Assembly (NCBI RefSeq): GCF_001625695.1
Contig: NZ_AUXY01000085.1
Location: 1 to 51,611 of the forward strand
Length of the DNA stretch: 51,611 nt
Reading direction: 5' to 3'
Source of the DNA: Pseudoalteromonas luteoviolacea H33-S
GTDB taxonomy: Bacteria; Pseudomonadota; Gammaproteobacteria; Enterobacterales; Alteromonadaceae
Made by a program: the position numbers and the translations under genes. The notes beneath the pieces are model-generated. The model searched no databases and was not told where the DNA came from. It saw only the letters and a list, made by a program, of their open reading frames with translations. Each line of letters opens with the position of its first letter. The first letter of the stretch is position 1. Of the stretch, positions 27,701-35,771 are shown one piece after another.

Positions 27701-30431
27701 AGTAGCCTTCATCTGCTAATACTCGAAGGCCAATACTCTCGCCAAGAGGAACATTTTCTGTACGTAAATCTATACGGCCAGATCCATTGGTTTTAATTGT
27801 AACAGGAAAGGTGACCAGCGTTGTCGTATAAACGGTGGTATTTGATTCATCACATGCAGCAGTAAGCTCCGATTTTAAGCATATCGCAAAGCTCTCACCA
27901 CCAAGATCAGTAACTTCAAGATAGAGTTTGCTATTATCATACGGTGATGTTAGCTCATAATAACCTTCTCGCTGTTCAAATGAATAAAAGTCAGAACTTG
28001 ATTGGTTGCTCAGTCTCAAAGATATTTTGCAAGGCTGGTCGTTATAGCAATAATTAACGCTGGTTATAATACTGCCAGTTTCGCTATATAGACTGATATT
28101 ATTTGCTGATAGCGCATCATCAAAAGACCAGGTAAGCGCCTGATCGTCTGTTACTTCTATAAACCTTATCACCTCAAAAGTGTAATCATGGTCTGCATAT
28201 TTAGCTGTATAATTGACAGCGATTGTGTCGCCAGAAACAGCCAATAACTCATAAGAGCGCTCAGCGTTAACAATGCATAACTCGCTATTTTCGCAAGTCG
28301 TATAACTGCCTCTCCCGTCAAATGAATAGCTATATGATACAAGTTCACCTGACTCAAGTGCATACTGCCTGCCAGTGCTAAGACCATAATGAACCAACCC
28401 CTGTTCATCAATTTTAAATACATTATTGCGAATGTCTTTTAACCTTACCCAAGTACGTTGATAATCAAAAGTATCAAAACTGACATCTTGATGCTTAACC
28501 ATATACGCGTTATAGGATTGAGTTATTTGGTCATTTTCTATGGTGTGGCCCATAAAATGATAACCTAAATCATTATGCGCAATAAGCTGCAATATTTGTA
28601 TTCTGTTATCTTGCTGAAAGGTAAGTTCATTCCCCGAGATTTGCCAGTTGCTTTGCTCTGAGCTTTGTAAATTTGTAGCTATACTGTTCTCATCAAACTC
28701 ATACTCAAAATATACATCTTCTTGGGCGTTGATTATTTTATAAAATGACCAAGTTCCTTCCAATGTGGGCTGTGACAATTGCGTAAAGCTACTTTTTGTA
28801 TATGTTTGTGAGTGAAAAGAGAATTGATGGGCCTGTAGCTTTGAGTCCACATATACATCACCACCAAAGGTTACGGTTGCAGAGTTAAAGTGCTCATTTT
28901 GCGCGTAAAAATCTAACTCGATACGCTTTAGTTCTAGAGAATTGTATTCATCCATATAGGCATTGTAATTAAGTATAACAGGCTCTAAAAAAGTAATTAC
29001 AACACGATTATTTTCACGCTCCCAAGACACTTCATGGCGCTCATCTGATATATAATAACCAGTATTTTCGTCGTTCAGCTCAAGACCAAAATAGATACCA
29101 TATTGAAAGTCAGGTTCAGTTACCCACAAAACTTCATCTAAGATGATTTCAGCGGGCTGCAGTAAATCGGTGTCCGACTTCAAAGCATCGATAGTGCGCT
29201 CAATGAGCTCAGGCTGCTCTTCTTTTAATTGGGCGAGGTACTGGGTAGCGACATTTTCGTCCTTCACCAATTCTAACGTTGTAGCATACCCGTCAGGCAG
29301 GTCTACTGTGTCATTATCTACAATGGCTTTGAGCAAAGTTGCAATATCTAACTTTTCTTTGGCACTGACACTAAGTTTACGTTGCTCAAGAAGCTCATTA
29401 GAATTAAATGCATCGTCAAATTTAGACAATAATACAAACTCAGCAGTTGTCACATTGGTTACATTTACACCAAATTGTTCTTCTGCATCAAGAACTTCAT
29501 CATCGCCAGCTGCCAAGCTAAGTTGAGACAAAGACCCTAGCTGCGAGACAAACTCAACAAAGCTTTGTTTATCTTGACCTGTTGCGCTCAGCTTCACTAA
29601 TTCATTTGCATACGCCTCTTCACCTTGCTCTAAATTGATAGCAAGCGTGTATTCGCCAAGACTATTTGCGACTGCCGTAAATGCCTTATCACCAATCTGC
29701 GCTTTAACATTGGCGTTTTCAATAGGCTGATCTGTTACCTTGCCCGATATTTTTAATTGTTGTGCAAATGCTTTAATCACAACCGAAGTAGATGATGTCG
29801 CCTTACCGCCTGTCTCATCTGTAACAGTCAGATTAAAAGTGATCGGAATATCTTCGTTGATATCACCACTGCTTATTACAAGTGTATCGGTATCTGTACC
29901 AATCACTTCAACATAATCTGGTGCATTGCTCGTCCACTCATAAGACGTAATTTCTTTACTCGTTGAAACACCAGCCTTTACAGAAAAGGAGGATTGCTCG
30001 ATGGCATGTTCTTGTGCCTCAATTGTCAAAACAGGGGTGTCAATGAATGTCACCAAATGAGTCGCTGTTGCTGTTGCACCTTGTTCGTCTGACACGGTGA
30101 CAGAAAATGTTATCGGTGTGTCCTTAGCCAAATCATTGCTGCGTGCGGTAATACTGGCGTTGTTTTCACCATCGACGGCAATCGCCGAACCTCCATCATG
30201 TGACCATGTATAGCTCAGCAATTGACTCTCTTTATCATGTCCATTTGCAACCAAACTAATAGCTTGCATCTCATCTGAATGCATTTGCCCTTCAATAGAC
30301 ACCACCGGTACACTATTAACAACAACTGGCTGTGTTATACCTTCTTCCTTCGTATCTGAAGATCCGCCACCGCAACCTGAAATTATTCCTATCAAGCCTG
30401 CGAGGCAAATCTTACTTACCGCACTATTCAA
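24762..30431 (-). CDS. Giant surface lipoprotein with Ig-like, InlB-like and leucine-rich repeats
   Basis: The ORF is open from TTG 30449, but the best-placed ribosome site (AGGA, 8 bases) points to TTG at 30431. There is no ATG, so the start is tentative. A lipobox (GIISGC) follows a signal peptide. Domains, in 30449 numbering, are: two PKD/cadherin-like beta domains at about 44-125 and 135-226; a carboxypeptidase-regulatory-like segment (KVTDQPIENANVKAQ) at about 229-300; a long middle with repeated beta-rich WNF/TYW units; two divergent InlB B-repeat-like segments at about 880-965 and 1405-1485 (LADEGYYI, LADEGYRI); and at about 1520-1870 a BspA/internalin-type leucine-rich repeat ladder (LDFSGGDFTDLNL, LDLSNQASLKSL). 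It is probably an outer-membrane or surface lipoprotein for adhesion or polymer binding. Confidence 0.75.
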   Translation of the reverse strand: MNSAVSKICLAGLIGIISGCGGGSSDTKEEGITQPVVVNSVPVVSIEGQMHSDEMQAISLVANGHDKESQLLSYTWSHDGGSAIAVDGENNASITARSNDLAKDTPITFSVTVSDEQGATATATHLVTFIDTPVLTIEAQEHAIEQSSFSVKAGVSTSKEITSYEWTSNAPDYVEVIGTDTDTLVISSGDINEDIPITFNLTVTDETGGKATSSTSVVIKAFAQQLKISGKVTDQPIENANVKAQIGDKAFTAVANSLGEYTLAINLEQGEEAYANELVKLSATGQDKQSFVEFVSQLGSLSQLSLAAGDDEVLDAEEQFGVNVTNVTTAEFVLLSKFDDAFNSNELLEQRKLSVSAKEKLDIATLLKAIVDNDTVDLPDGYATTLELVKDENVATQYLAQLKEEQPELIERTIDALKSDTDLLQPAEIILDEVLWVTEPDFQYGIYFGLELNDENTGYYISDERHEVSWERENNRVVITFLEPVILNYNAYMDEYNSLELKRIELDFYAQNEHFNSATVTFGGDVYVDSKLQAHQFSFHSQTYTKSSFTQLSQPTLEGTWSFYKIINAQEDVYFEYEFDENSIATNLQSSEQSNWQISGNELTFQQDNRIQILQLIAHNDLGYHFMGHTIENDQITQSYNAYMVKHQDVSFDTFDYQRTWVRLKDIRNNVFKIDEQGLVHYGLSTGRQYALESGELVSYSYSFDGRGSYTTCENSELCIVNAERSYELLAVSGDTIAVNYTAKYADHDYTFEVIRFIEVTDDQALTWSFDDALSANNISLYSETGSIITSVNYCYNDQPCKISLRLSNQSSSDFYSFEQREGYYELTSPYDNSKLYLEVTDLGGESFAICLKSELTAACDESNTTVYTTTLVTFPVTIKTNGSGRIDLRTENVPLGESIGLRVLADEGYYISALNICGQDYSVALEDIPTEFSHTEKYFGACEIEATFEEKLPVYGQHTLYDSSLYLPLLHELNFNPNGEGVYRFNESADYTHSINFVWDNLSEYHTRAEFEYIFSVNFASYYADVFTESDLYQPINALEFSYLDDKSLVWALDEGESHDGIGFELGPVLHKDFAGEEVQEVTNWEGNWVFVYQNSYTYYEIEIAADGQALLKAFSEQGFQTSQVQLSWEVDELGQLKLTSLDNTFDTYILKPVNQHNGFIQIETRDSHWFDGNSYFQNGIGIMAKAMDEPLTIEKLAGQWRFKRSPESSVYHGFVINEDASVNKYAKFGDVQLDENAFVVSYYLDYSPECETDPTFCIVEQSERFKVLSKNNGLVLLAKSNGEYHIAEHSSDMHVEQFIPSALDRFSFYYLKGERYVAGDIYYRYFDEEKNSWDTSSIFNETSGAAKFIDGKFYQQTPQGAYWIAPVMHIPNGIKVCVYQDGQSCEQGIEQTWLYQTPGFDITLDVSQGGVVNTGASLENVPFYNDTHMTLLADEGYRIADFDGCNARFVWESSISEIGIVVPSLVSDCTLKVSFEQDNGQPILDSLGIEDPAFKACLENQGNIFPQYSNYFYCYAHSDENLKIDNFNGIEQFKFLTSMSFNNVSLSGQALADLENLTQLETLDFSGGDFTDLNLRGFDSLNDLRLLDGSSVTSIALPTHSTLENLQIEGALISELDLSNQASLKSLSIRSSTLTHLDLTNNVELSSLNIEWSKIERISGVTTAHKIQSIYAQHSALTALDLRNFDDIEFVDLSETPITLLELGGNSLLTSLDASNSHLARLDVEPGTYALSYLTLNHTKIEALDLSYFEQLRSLEVASTPLTSLSLESNQNLSSLNAAEAKLIEVKFGELQTLYNVNLDGNPLTKFEFNESMTYLNDLSLSNTNVTELHIPQGTNLQFLHFSNNTLGNITGVENISTMNPMFWLFDTTISDELLQYIQSNNVQVYQ

Positions 30432-30449
30432 TTGCAATTTCCTCACCAA

Positions 30450-30783
30450 TGTTTACAAAAAAGGCGCAGGATACACACAGCATAAGAAATGTTCAAGATT
30501 TAGATGTGAGCAGTAAGATGGTAGTCTGTTTGCTTTTCAGACATGTGCTTTTCTTTTAATATAAATTTCAGACAGATAATAGTTATATTCAATATACTAT
30601 TACAGGCTGTAATTAACCTACTATTGATGGATTTGTTGCACTTTTATACCACTGAAAAGATTACTCCCTATGGACTTGCGAAGCTTAATCACCAATAGTG
30701 AGCAATGTAAAGGCTTCTTTCAAGGATCTTAAAGGGAGCTTTAAGTCAGTGAACGACGTGATATGAACCAATGACTGCTAAAA
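30450..30783. other. Intergenic region with a 15-bp palindrome
   Basis: No gene in about 330 bases. It must hold the promoter of the giant lipoprotein gene. A perfect 7+7 palindrome with a one-base centre (ATTACAG-G-CTGTAAT, 30599-30613) lies about 170 bases upstream of that gene's start and could be an operator, but I cannot link it to a known regulator. Confidence 0.35.
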
Positions 30784-31197
30784 CTACTTAATGAATTTAC
30801 ACATACCATGACCTAAAGGCATACCCGTTCTTTGACCATAGCCGTAACGTGCGTAAAACGACTCTTTCCCTCTCGCTGACATAAGACCAATCGTTGCGCC
30901 TTTTGAAGCATTATCAGCCAACCAACTTTCAATCTGCGCCATCAACATACCGCCTATCCCTGTTTGTTGATAATTTGGATGTACTGCGAGATCTTGAATA
31001 TAGAAAAATAAGGCGCCATCACCTATAACCCTGCCCATTCCAACAAGCTTTGAGTCTACCCGCGCAGTAACATGAAATAGCGACTGCTCCAAACTCAATG
31101 CCGCCATATTTAAATCTGTATCACCCCAACCAACATCAGTGCGTAATTGTACAAACTCTTTGGCTGAAGGCCCAATCGCGTTGATTTTCACTTTCAT
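30784..31197 (-). CDS. GNAT-family N-acetyltransferase
   Basis: The 137-residue protein has motif A in HPNYQQTGIGGMLMAQIESWL and motif B in KESFYARYGYGQRTGMPLG. It shares the (V/I)GMGRV(I/V)GDGA signature with the GNAT at 22593-23003, so the two are paralogues. A GGGAAAG ribosome site precedes the ATG. The substrate is unknown. Confidence 0.85.
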   Translation of the reverse strand: MKVKINAIGPSAKEFVQLRTDVGWGDTDLNMAALSLEQSLFHVTARVDSKLVGMGRVIGDGALFFYIQDLAVHPNYQQTGIGGMLMAQIESWLADNASKGATIGLMSARGKESFYARYGYGQRTGMPLGHGMCKFIK

Positions 31198-31525
31198 ATC
31201 ACTTTCCCTATTTTAGATAGATAACAATTTTAATATTGCTCCATGACTTATCTTACTTGCAACATCGGAACGAGCTATTGTCATGCCAGCAAATTATCCA
31301 ACTCACACACCTTAGAGATACAAAACCATAGACTAATTTGTATTTTCGCTCTCTTCATTTCAACTGTCTCTTTGAGTTATCTCAACGTCCAAAAAGTGTG
31401 CTATGTTCAATTTGGATTTTTTAAAGTTGATATAACGAAGACATCTTAAAATGCTAAATAGAGCAAGATTATCATCACAATAGTCAGGCGTTTATATCAA
31501 TTACACTTAAGTTAGGGAGAGTTTT
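31198..31525. other. Intergenic region upstream of metY-like gene
   Basis: About 330 bases between divergent genes. It holds the ribosome site AGGGAGA of the downstream gene. A TATAAC hexamer at 31431-31436 could be a -10 box, followed by AGACATCT at 31439-31446, one mismatch from a MetJ box. No second adjacent box is visible, so MetJ control is not claimed. No riboswitch-like structure was recognised. Confidence 0.35.
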
Positions 31526-32797
31526 GTGAAATTAGAATCAATCGCTTTACATGAAGGATATACATCCGAGCCCACAACCAAATCTGCGGCAGTGCCCATT
31601 TATCAAACAACCTCATATACTTTTGATAACACAGAACATGGTGCTGACCTATTTAACCTCGCAGTACCTGGCAATATTTACACACGGATCATGAATCCAA
31701 CCAATGATGTGCTAGAAAAACGCGTTGCGGCAATGGAAGGCGGTATCGGCGCATTAGCGGTGTCATCAGGCATGGCTGCAATTACATACGCAATACAATG
31801 CCTCACTGAAGTTGGCGATAATATCATTAGTACCAGCCAACTCTACGGAGGCACATATAACCTATTTGCTCACTCATTGCCAAGACAAGGCGTTCAAGTC
31901 AAGATGGTTTCTTATGATGACTTTGATGGCTTCGAAGCTGCAATTGATAGCAACACTAAAGCTGTTTTTTGTGAGTCCATAGGTAATCCCGCAGGCAATA
32001 TCGTCGATATCAGCCGTATTGCAGAAATAGCGCACAAACACGGTGTACCAGTTATTGTAGACAATACGGTAGCAACCCCTTATTTGTGCCGCCCTTTTGA
32101 GCTGGGCGCAGATATTGTCGTACATTCATTAACGAAATATATGGGCGGCCATGGTACGACAATTGGCGGCATCATTGTTGACTCAGGTAAATTTGATTGG
32201 ATTGCAAATAAAGAGCGGTTTGCAGTCATGAACGAGCCCGATCCTTCTTATCATGGCGTGGTATACACGGAAGCTTTTGCTGAAGCGGCTTATATTGGCC
32301 GATGTCGTGTTGCCCCGCTGAGAAACACAGGCGCTGCACTATCACCGATGAACGCATTTCAAATTCTTCAAGGTATAGAAACCCTTGGGCTAAGAATGGA
32401 TCGTCATTGTGAAAACGCGCAAAAATTAGCGGAATATTTACAACAGCACCCAAAAGTCGAATGGGTTAATTACGCCGCCCTTGCAAGCAGCCCAGATCAT
32501 GATGCCTGTCATAAAATTACTGGCGGCAAAGCTTCTGGGATTTTAAGTTTTGGCATCAAAGGTGGTATTGAGGCCTGTACTCGATTTATCGATGCTTTAA
32601 ATATGATCCTGCGTTTGGTCAATATTGGTGATGCAAAATCGTTAGCTTGTCATCCTGCGTCAACTACACATAGACAGTTAAATAAAGCAGAGTTGGCTTC
32701 AGCTGGTGTGAGTGAAGATCTCGTTCGAATTTCAGTGGGTATAGAGCATATCGATGACATCATTGCAGATGTATCGCAAGCGCTAGATAAAGCGTAA
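31526..32797 (+). CDS. metY: O-acetylhomoserine sulfhydrylase-type PLP enzyme (Cys/Met metabolism family)
   Basis: The 423-residue protein starts at GTG with AGGGAGA upstream. It has the Cys/Met-metabolism PLP fold: YTRIMNPTNDVLEKRVAAMEGG with the Y-x-R cofactor-phosphate motif, SSGMAAITYAI, D179 in VIVDNTVATPYLCRP, and the Schiff-base lysine K204 in VVHSLTKYMGGHGTTIGG. The length and the long C-terminal SLACHPASTTHRQ region match MetY, which makes homocysteine from O-acetylhomoserine and sulfide. A related gamma-synthase is possible but less likely. It is a single gene ending at a convergent hairpin. Confidence 0.85.
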   Translation: MKLESIALHEGYTSEPTTKSAAVPIYQTTSYTFDNTEHGADLFNLAVPGNIYTRIMNPTNDVLEKRVAAMEGGIGALAVSSGMAAITYAIQCLTEVGDNIISTSQLYGGTYNLFAHSLPRQGVQVKMVSYDDFDGFEAAIDSNTKAVFCESIGNPAGNIVDISRIAEIAHKHGVPVIVDNTVATPYLCRPFELGADIVVHSLTKYMGGHGTTIGGIIVDSGKFDWIANKERFAVMNEPDPSYHGVVYTEAFAEAAYIGRCRVAPLRNTGAALSPMNAFQILQGIETLGLRMDRHCENAQKLAEYLQQHPKVEWVNYAALASSPDHDACHKITGGKASGILSFGIKGGIEACTRFIDALNMILRLVNIGDAKSLACHPASTTHRQLNKAELASAGVSEDLVRISVGIEHIDDIIADVSQALDKA

Positions 32798-32846
32798 AAC
32801 ACTGATATAACTAGCATTAATTATTTTTCATTGTGCAATCGCATGT

Positions 32847-32878
32847 AAAGCTGAGTTAATGGTTTTTAACTCAGCTTT
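32847..32878. terminator. Bidirectional terminator between metY and tag
   Basis: A 12-bp perfect stem (32847-32858 with 32867-32878, loop of 8) lies in the 120-base gap between convergent genes. Neither side has a long U tract, but position and stem support a shared terminator. Confidence 0.6.
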
Positions 32879-32919
32879 AAGTAGCTAAACGATTTCTAGA
32901 TTGAAACACATCAAGGTAA

Positions 32920-33525
32920 TTACGGTCTTTTAAATTGCTGACGCGCTTTTTCAGCCTTGGATCTGATAATACATTCTGCAGCGTGATCATTAATCAACCC
33001 CATCGCCTGCATAAAAGCATACACTGTTGTAGGGCCTACAAACTTCCAACCTCTTTTTTTCAAATCTTTCGCAATCGCTTTAGACACATCTGAAGTCGAT
33101 TGCGTTTGTGGCTCATTCATACTTTCAGACGATGGTTCATAACGCCAAAAGTAGGCTGCGAGCGATCCCATCTCTGCAACCATTTCTTGGGCTTTTTTCG
33201 CATTATTAATGGTGGCCTCTATTTTTCCGCGATGGCGAACGATGCCTTCATCCGATAGTAATCGTGTAATGTCTGCATCAGTAAAATCCGCAATTTTATT
33301 AAAGTCGAACCCCATGAATGCACGTCGAAAATTCTCTCGCTTTGCTAAAATTGTTCTCCAGCTTAAACCAGATTGAAAGCTTTCAAGGCACAGTTTTTCA
33401 AATAGGCGGATATCATCACCGACAGGAAAGCCCCACTCTGTATCATGGTAGTCAATAAACTCAGTGACAGAGGCCGCCCACTTGCAACGCTTTTGGCCAT
33501 CTTCACTCGTTACTATTGCAATCAT
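32920..33525 (-). CDS. tag: DNA-3-methyladenine glycosylase I
   Basis: The 201-residue protein matches Tag. Zinc-snap ligands are C14 in KRCKWA, H27 in IDYHDTEWG, H181 and C185 in NDHAAEC. The catalytic pocket LCLESFQSGLSWRTIL contains the key glutamate E48, and KFVGPTTVYAFMQAMGLINDH is also typical. It removes 3-methyladenine from alkylated DNA to start base excision repair. Its ATG lies 4 bases after the upstream YciI gene's stop, so the two are translated together. There is a short insertion of polar residues (PSSESMNEPQTQ) before the last helices. Confidence 0.95.
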   Translation of the reverse strand: MIAIVTSEDGQKRCKWAASVTEFIDYHDTEWGFPVGDDIRLFEKLCLESFQSGLSWRTILAKRENFRRAFMGFDFNKIADFTDADITRLLSDEGIVRHRGKIEATINNAKKAQEMVAEMGSLAAYFWRYEPSSESMNEPQTQSTSDVSKAIAKDLKKRGWKFVGPTTVYAFMQAMGLINDHAAECIIRSKAEKARQQFKRP

Positions 33526-33529
33526 ACAA

Positions 33530-33820
33530 TCATTGACCCAACAAGAATGACAGCCTTTCGTCCGCCTTTTTGGGATCTATTTCTAAAATTTCTGCAGTAA
33601 CGACATTTTCAGCCACAAAAGGGTCTGCATTAACTCGCGTTTGTAGGTCTTCAAGGGATGTATTATGCGCAATCACAGATCCTCCAAGCCCAGGTTGCAA
33701 ACTCCCCACAAGTATAAATACACCATCATCAAAACCTTGCTTAATCCATTGATTATGCGCACCCATATACTCGCTGGCTTGAGGTTTATTATCTGAAAAC
33801 TTAAGCAATACAACAAACAT
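33530..33820 (-). CDS. YciI-family protein
   Basis: The 96-residue protein has the ferredoxin-like YciI fold: MFVVLLKFSDNKPQASEYMGAHNQWI with H22, then the D31/D32 dyad partner in GFDDGVFILVGSL and the DPF motif at VNADPFVAENV. In YciI-like proteins a His-Asp pair marks a putative active site, but no reaction is agreed for most members. It is co-transcribed with tag. Confidence 0.85.
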   Translation of the reverse strand: MFVVLLKFSDNKPQASEYMGAHNQWIKQGFDDGVFILVGSLQPGLGGSVIAHNTSLEDLQTRVNADPFVAENVVTAEILEIDPKKADERLSFLLGQ

Positions 33821-34232
33821 TTTTCATCCTTATATTATTTGTAATTTTGAGTAGACTGAATTGCTCAATCAAAAAAAGCTGGTTATTTATACAGTATTAG
33901 TACAGAAACAAAAAAGCAAGCATTTACGAAGACAGATGTTAAGAAAAGTGCTTTTCATCACGAAGGGAATTCTAAAAAAGACAAGGGTATTTCAATTAAA
34001 AGGTAGGGTTACAAAAACGGAATAGTTAACTCTATATAGCACACCTCCCTACTCCAATTAGTGCTGATATAACTTTTTAAGAAATACCTTAAAGACTATC
34101 CGCTTGGGTTATTAATCTAGGTTATAACTTAAAAACACAAAAGATATTTACCTCCGAAAAATGGTAAATATCTTTACTAAATTACAAATTGAGCTGCTTG
34201 CGAAAACTTAACAGCACCAAACTAACTGTGCT
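33821..34232. other. Intergenic region holding a strong terminator
   Basis: No gene in about 410 bases. The left part is the upstream region of the yciI-tag pair. The right part has the terminator described at 34130-34175. Nothing else is recognised. Confidence 0.45.
34130..34175 (-). terminator. Terminator of the LodA/LodB-like operon
   Basis: A 13-bp perfect stem (34140-34152 with 34163-34175, loop of 10) is followed on the minus strand by a U-rich tail (TTGTGTTTTT). It lies about 58 bases past the stop of the small gene at 34233, which suggests that gene belongs to the lodA-lodB unit. Confidence 0.85.
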
Positions 34233-34520
34233 TTAGTCTTTTCTTCGAGCGCGAATATAAGCACTGGCTACGAGAATATTACAAAAGTGCGCTACATCGC
34301 TGTAATTGCGTAGAGAGTATACACCCCTTCCGTAGTCAGCATCTCCAGCTTCCCATTGATGTACTTGAATATACCCAGAGGAGCTGCTTGCGATTATTTT
34401 GTATGCAACAGCATGATGATTATCAATAAATATTTCAAAAGTACGACTACCCTCTGACATTTCATAGCCTTGCTCTTGGCCAACCAATTTAATTTGCTCT
34501 ACTGCAAAATCAAAATCCAT
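34233..34520 (-). CDS. Small hypothetical protein downstream of lodB-like gene
   Basis: The frame is open from 34730 but would overlap lodB. ATG at 34520 with AAGGA 8 bases upstream gives a 95-residue product (MDFDFAVEQIKLVGQEQGYE...). It is acidic and soluble, with RTFEIFIDNHHAVAYKIIAS and YIQVHQWEAG suggesting a small alpha/beta fold. I do not recognise the family. It follows lodB by 139 bases, ahead of a strong terminator, so it may be the third gene of the operon. No such gene follows goxB. Confidence 0.55.
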   Translation of the reverse strand: MDFDFAVEQIKLVGQEQGYEMSEGSRTFEIFIDNHHAVAYKIIASSSSGYIQVHQWEAGDADYGRGVYSLRNYSDVAHFCNILVASAYIRARRKD

Positions 34521-34659
34521 TGTTATTTCCTTATCTAAAAATACGCATTTAATTAAAAGACGATCTGCTTGCTGTAAGCGCCAAGCGGCTGCAAGATACC
34601 AATAGAACCCACAACCTAAAATTAACAAAAATCTAAATAAAATACACTTAAAAATATTT

Positions 34660-35769
34660 TCAATATTGTCGTCTTTTCCAAAAATCCGTATCATAGTGTG
34701 TAACCCGTTGATACTCTTTGTTTTTATCAATCACATAGGTCAGAAACTGCTCATGCATAAGCTGCTGATATTGCGCTAAAGAGTCTTGTTCCTGCGTCAT
34801 GGCTTGAACTATCGCTGTTGCACCATAATAGGCACTGCCCATCGCCGACGTGATCCCATAAGAAGAAAGTGGATCATAACTACAAGCCGCATCACCGATA
34901 GCTATCCACCCTTCTCCAACGCAACTCGCTACACAGGAAGAGTAAGAAGAAATCGCTTTAAATTCAGTTGTTTTTTCTAGGTCGCACTGGGCTAAATAAG
35001 GGTTTAAATATGTAAGCTCATTTGCTTGATGCAGCAATGCTGAATGTGATTTAGGCATAGCTAAATCATTATCTGTAAAAAAGCATAATGTCGCCATTGT
35101 TTGTGAAAACGGCGCCAAATACCACCAACCATTAGGGCTGCTTTTGATCACCGCAGTTTGCTTCCCCATCAGCCCACTGCCATCATGGTGTAAATATGTA
35201 CAGCATGCCATTAAAGCGTCCGCTTTTTTTTCTGCAATATTAAGCTTTCGAGTTAATACCCGAGCACGCCCTGTTGCATCCACAATATAACTGGCTGTCA
35301 AATACTGCTTTTGGTTGGTATTAGGAAAGACCCGCTCTGTGCTTTTTAATTGCAGCTGCCACTTATTATTATCGCGGCCAATGTCTATTAATCTGGTATT
35401 CCAGAAAAAATCCACACCCGCCGCCAAAGCTGCTCTGAATAAACTGTTATCAAAACGCTCTCTGTTTAAAATCCATCCTGTTCCGTATGGACTTGCAATT
35501 AGGTTTCGCTCATAGCGGCCTTCTCTATCCCAATCGACTTCGTACCCTTGCAATTCAAAATGCCCATCACGGCAAAATTGCTCAAATAAATTTAATTCAG
35601 ATAAAATCGGTTGTATTGTTCCATGAACACACTCTCCAAAGCTTTGCTTTTGTCTCGAGTTTTTATCCACAACAGCAACTTTAACGCCGTTTTTAGCGAG
35701 CACAAGTGCTGCGGTCATACCCGCAACACCTGCACCCATAATGACTACTTGATAATTCATTGGCGTCAT
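34660..35769 (-). CDS. LodB-like FAD-dependent oxidoreductase (maturation partner of the LodA-like protein)
   Basis: The 369-residue flavoprotein starts 2 bases after the lodA-like stop, implying translational coupling. The ADP-binding Rossmann motif is GAGVAG (residues 12-17), followed by VAVVDKN. DATGRAR is the mid-domain motif and GDAACSYDPLSSYGITSA is the FAD-binding GD motif. These are the features of LodB/GoxB and halogenase-like flavoenzymes. In characterised systems LodB is required to generate the cysteine tryptophylquinone cofactor in LodA, so a dedicated partner role for the adjacent protein is the natural reading. Met4 is an alternative start. Confidence 0.85.
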   Translation of the reverse strand: MTPMNYQVVIMGAGVAGMTAALVLAKNGVKVAVVDKNSRQKQSFGECVHGTIQPILSELNLFEQFCRDGHFELQGYEVDWDREGRYERNLIASPYGTGWILNRERFDNSLFRAALAAGVDFFWNTRLIDIGRDNNKWQLQLKSTERVFPNTNQKQYLTASYIVDATGRARVLTRKLNIAEKKADALMACCTYLHHDGSGLMGKQTAVIKSSPNGWWYLAPFSQTMATLCFFTDNDLAMPKSHSALLHQANELTYLNPYLAQCDLEKTTEFKAISSYSSCVASCVGEGWIAIGDAACSYDPLSSYGITSAMGSAYYGATAIVQAMTQEQDSLAQYQQLMHEQFLTYVIDKNKEYQRVTHYDTDFWKRRQY

Positions 35770-35771
35770 AA

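Noticed and set aside
31439..31446. AGACATCT, one mismatch from a MetJ box, upstream of metY
   Set aside because: MetJ binds tandem boxes and no second adjacent box is visible; one 8-mer is expected by chance.
34521..34730. Longer N-terminus for the small gene after lodB
   Set aside because: It would overlap the end of lodB and lacks a ribosome site; ATG 34520 has AAGGA at ideal spacing.
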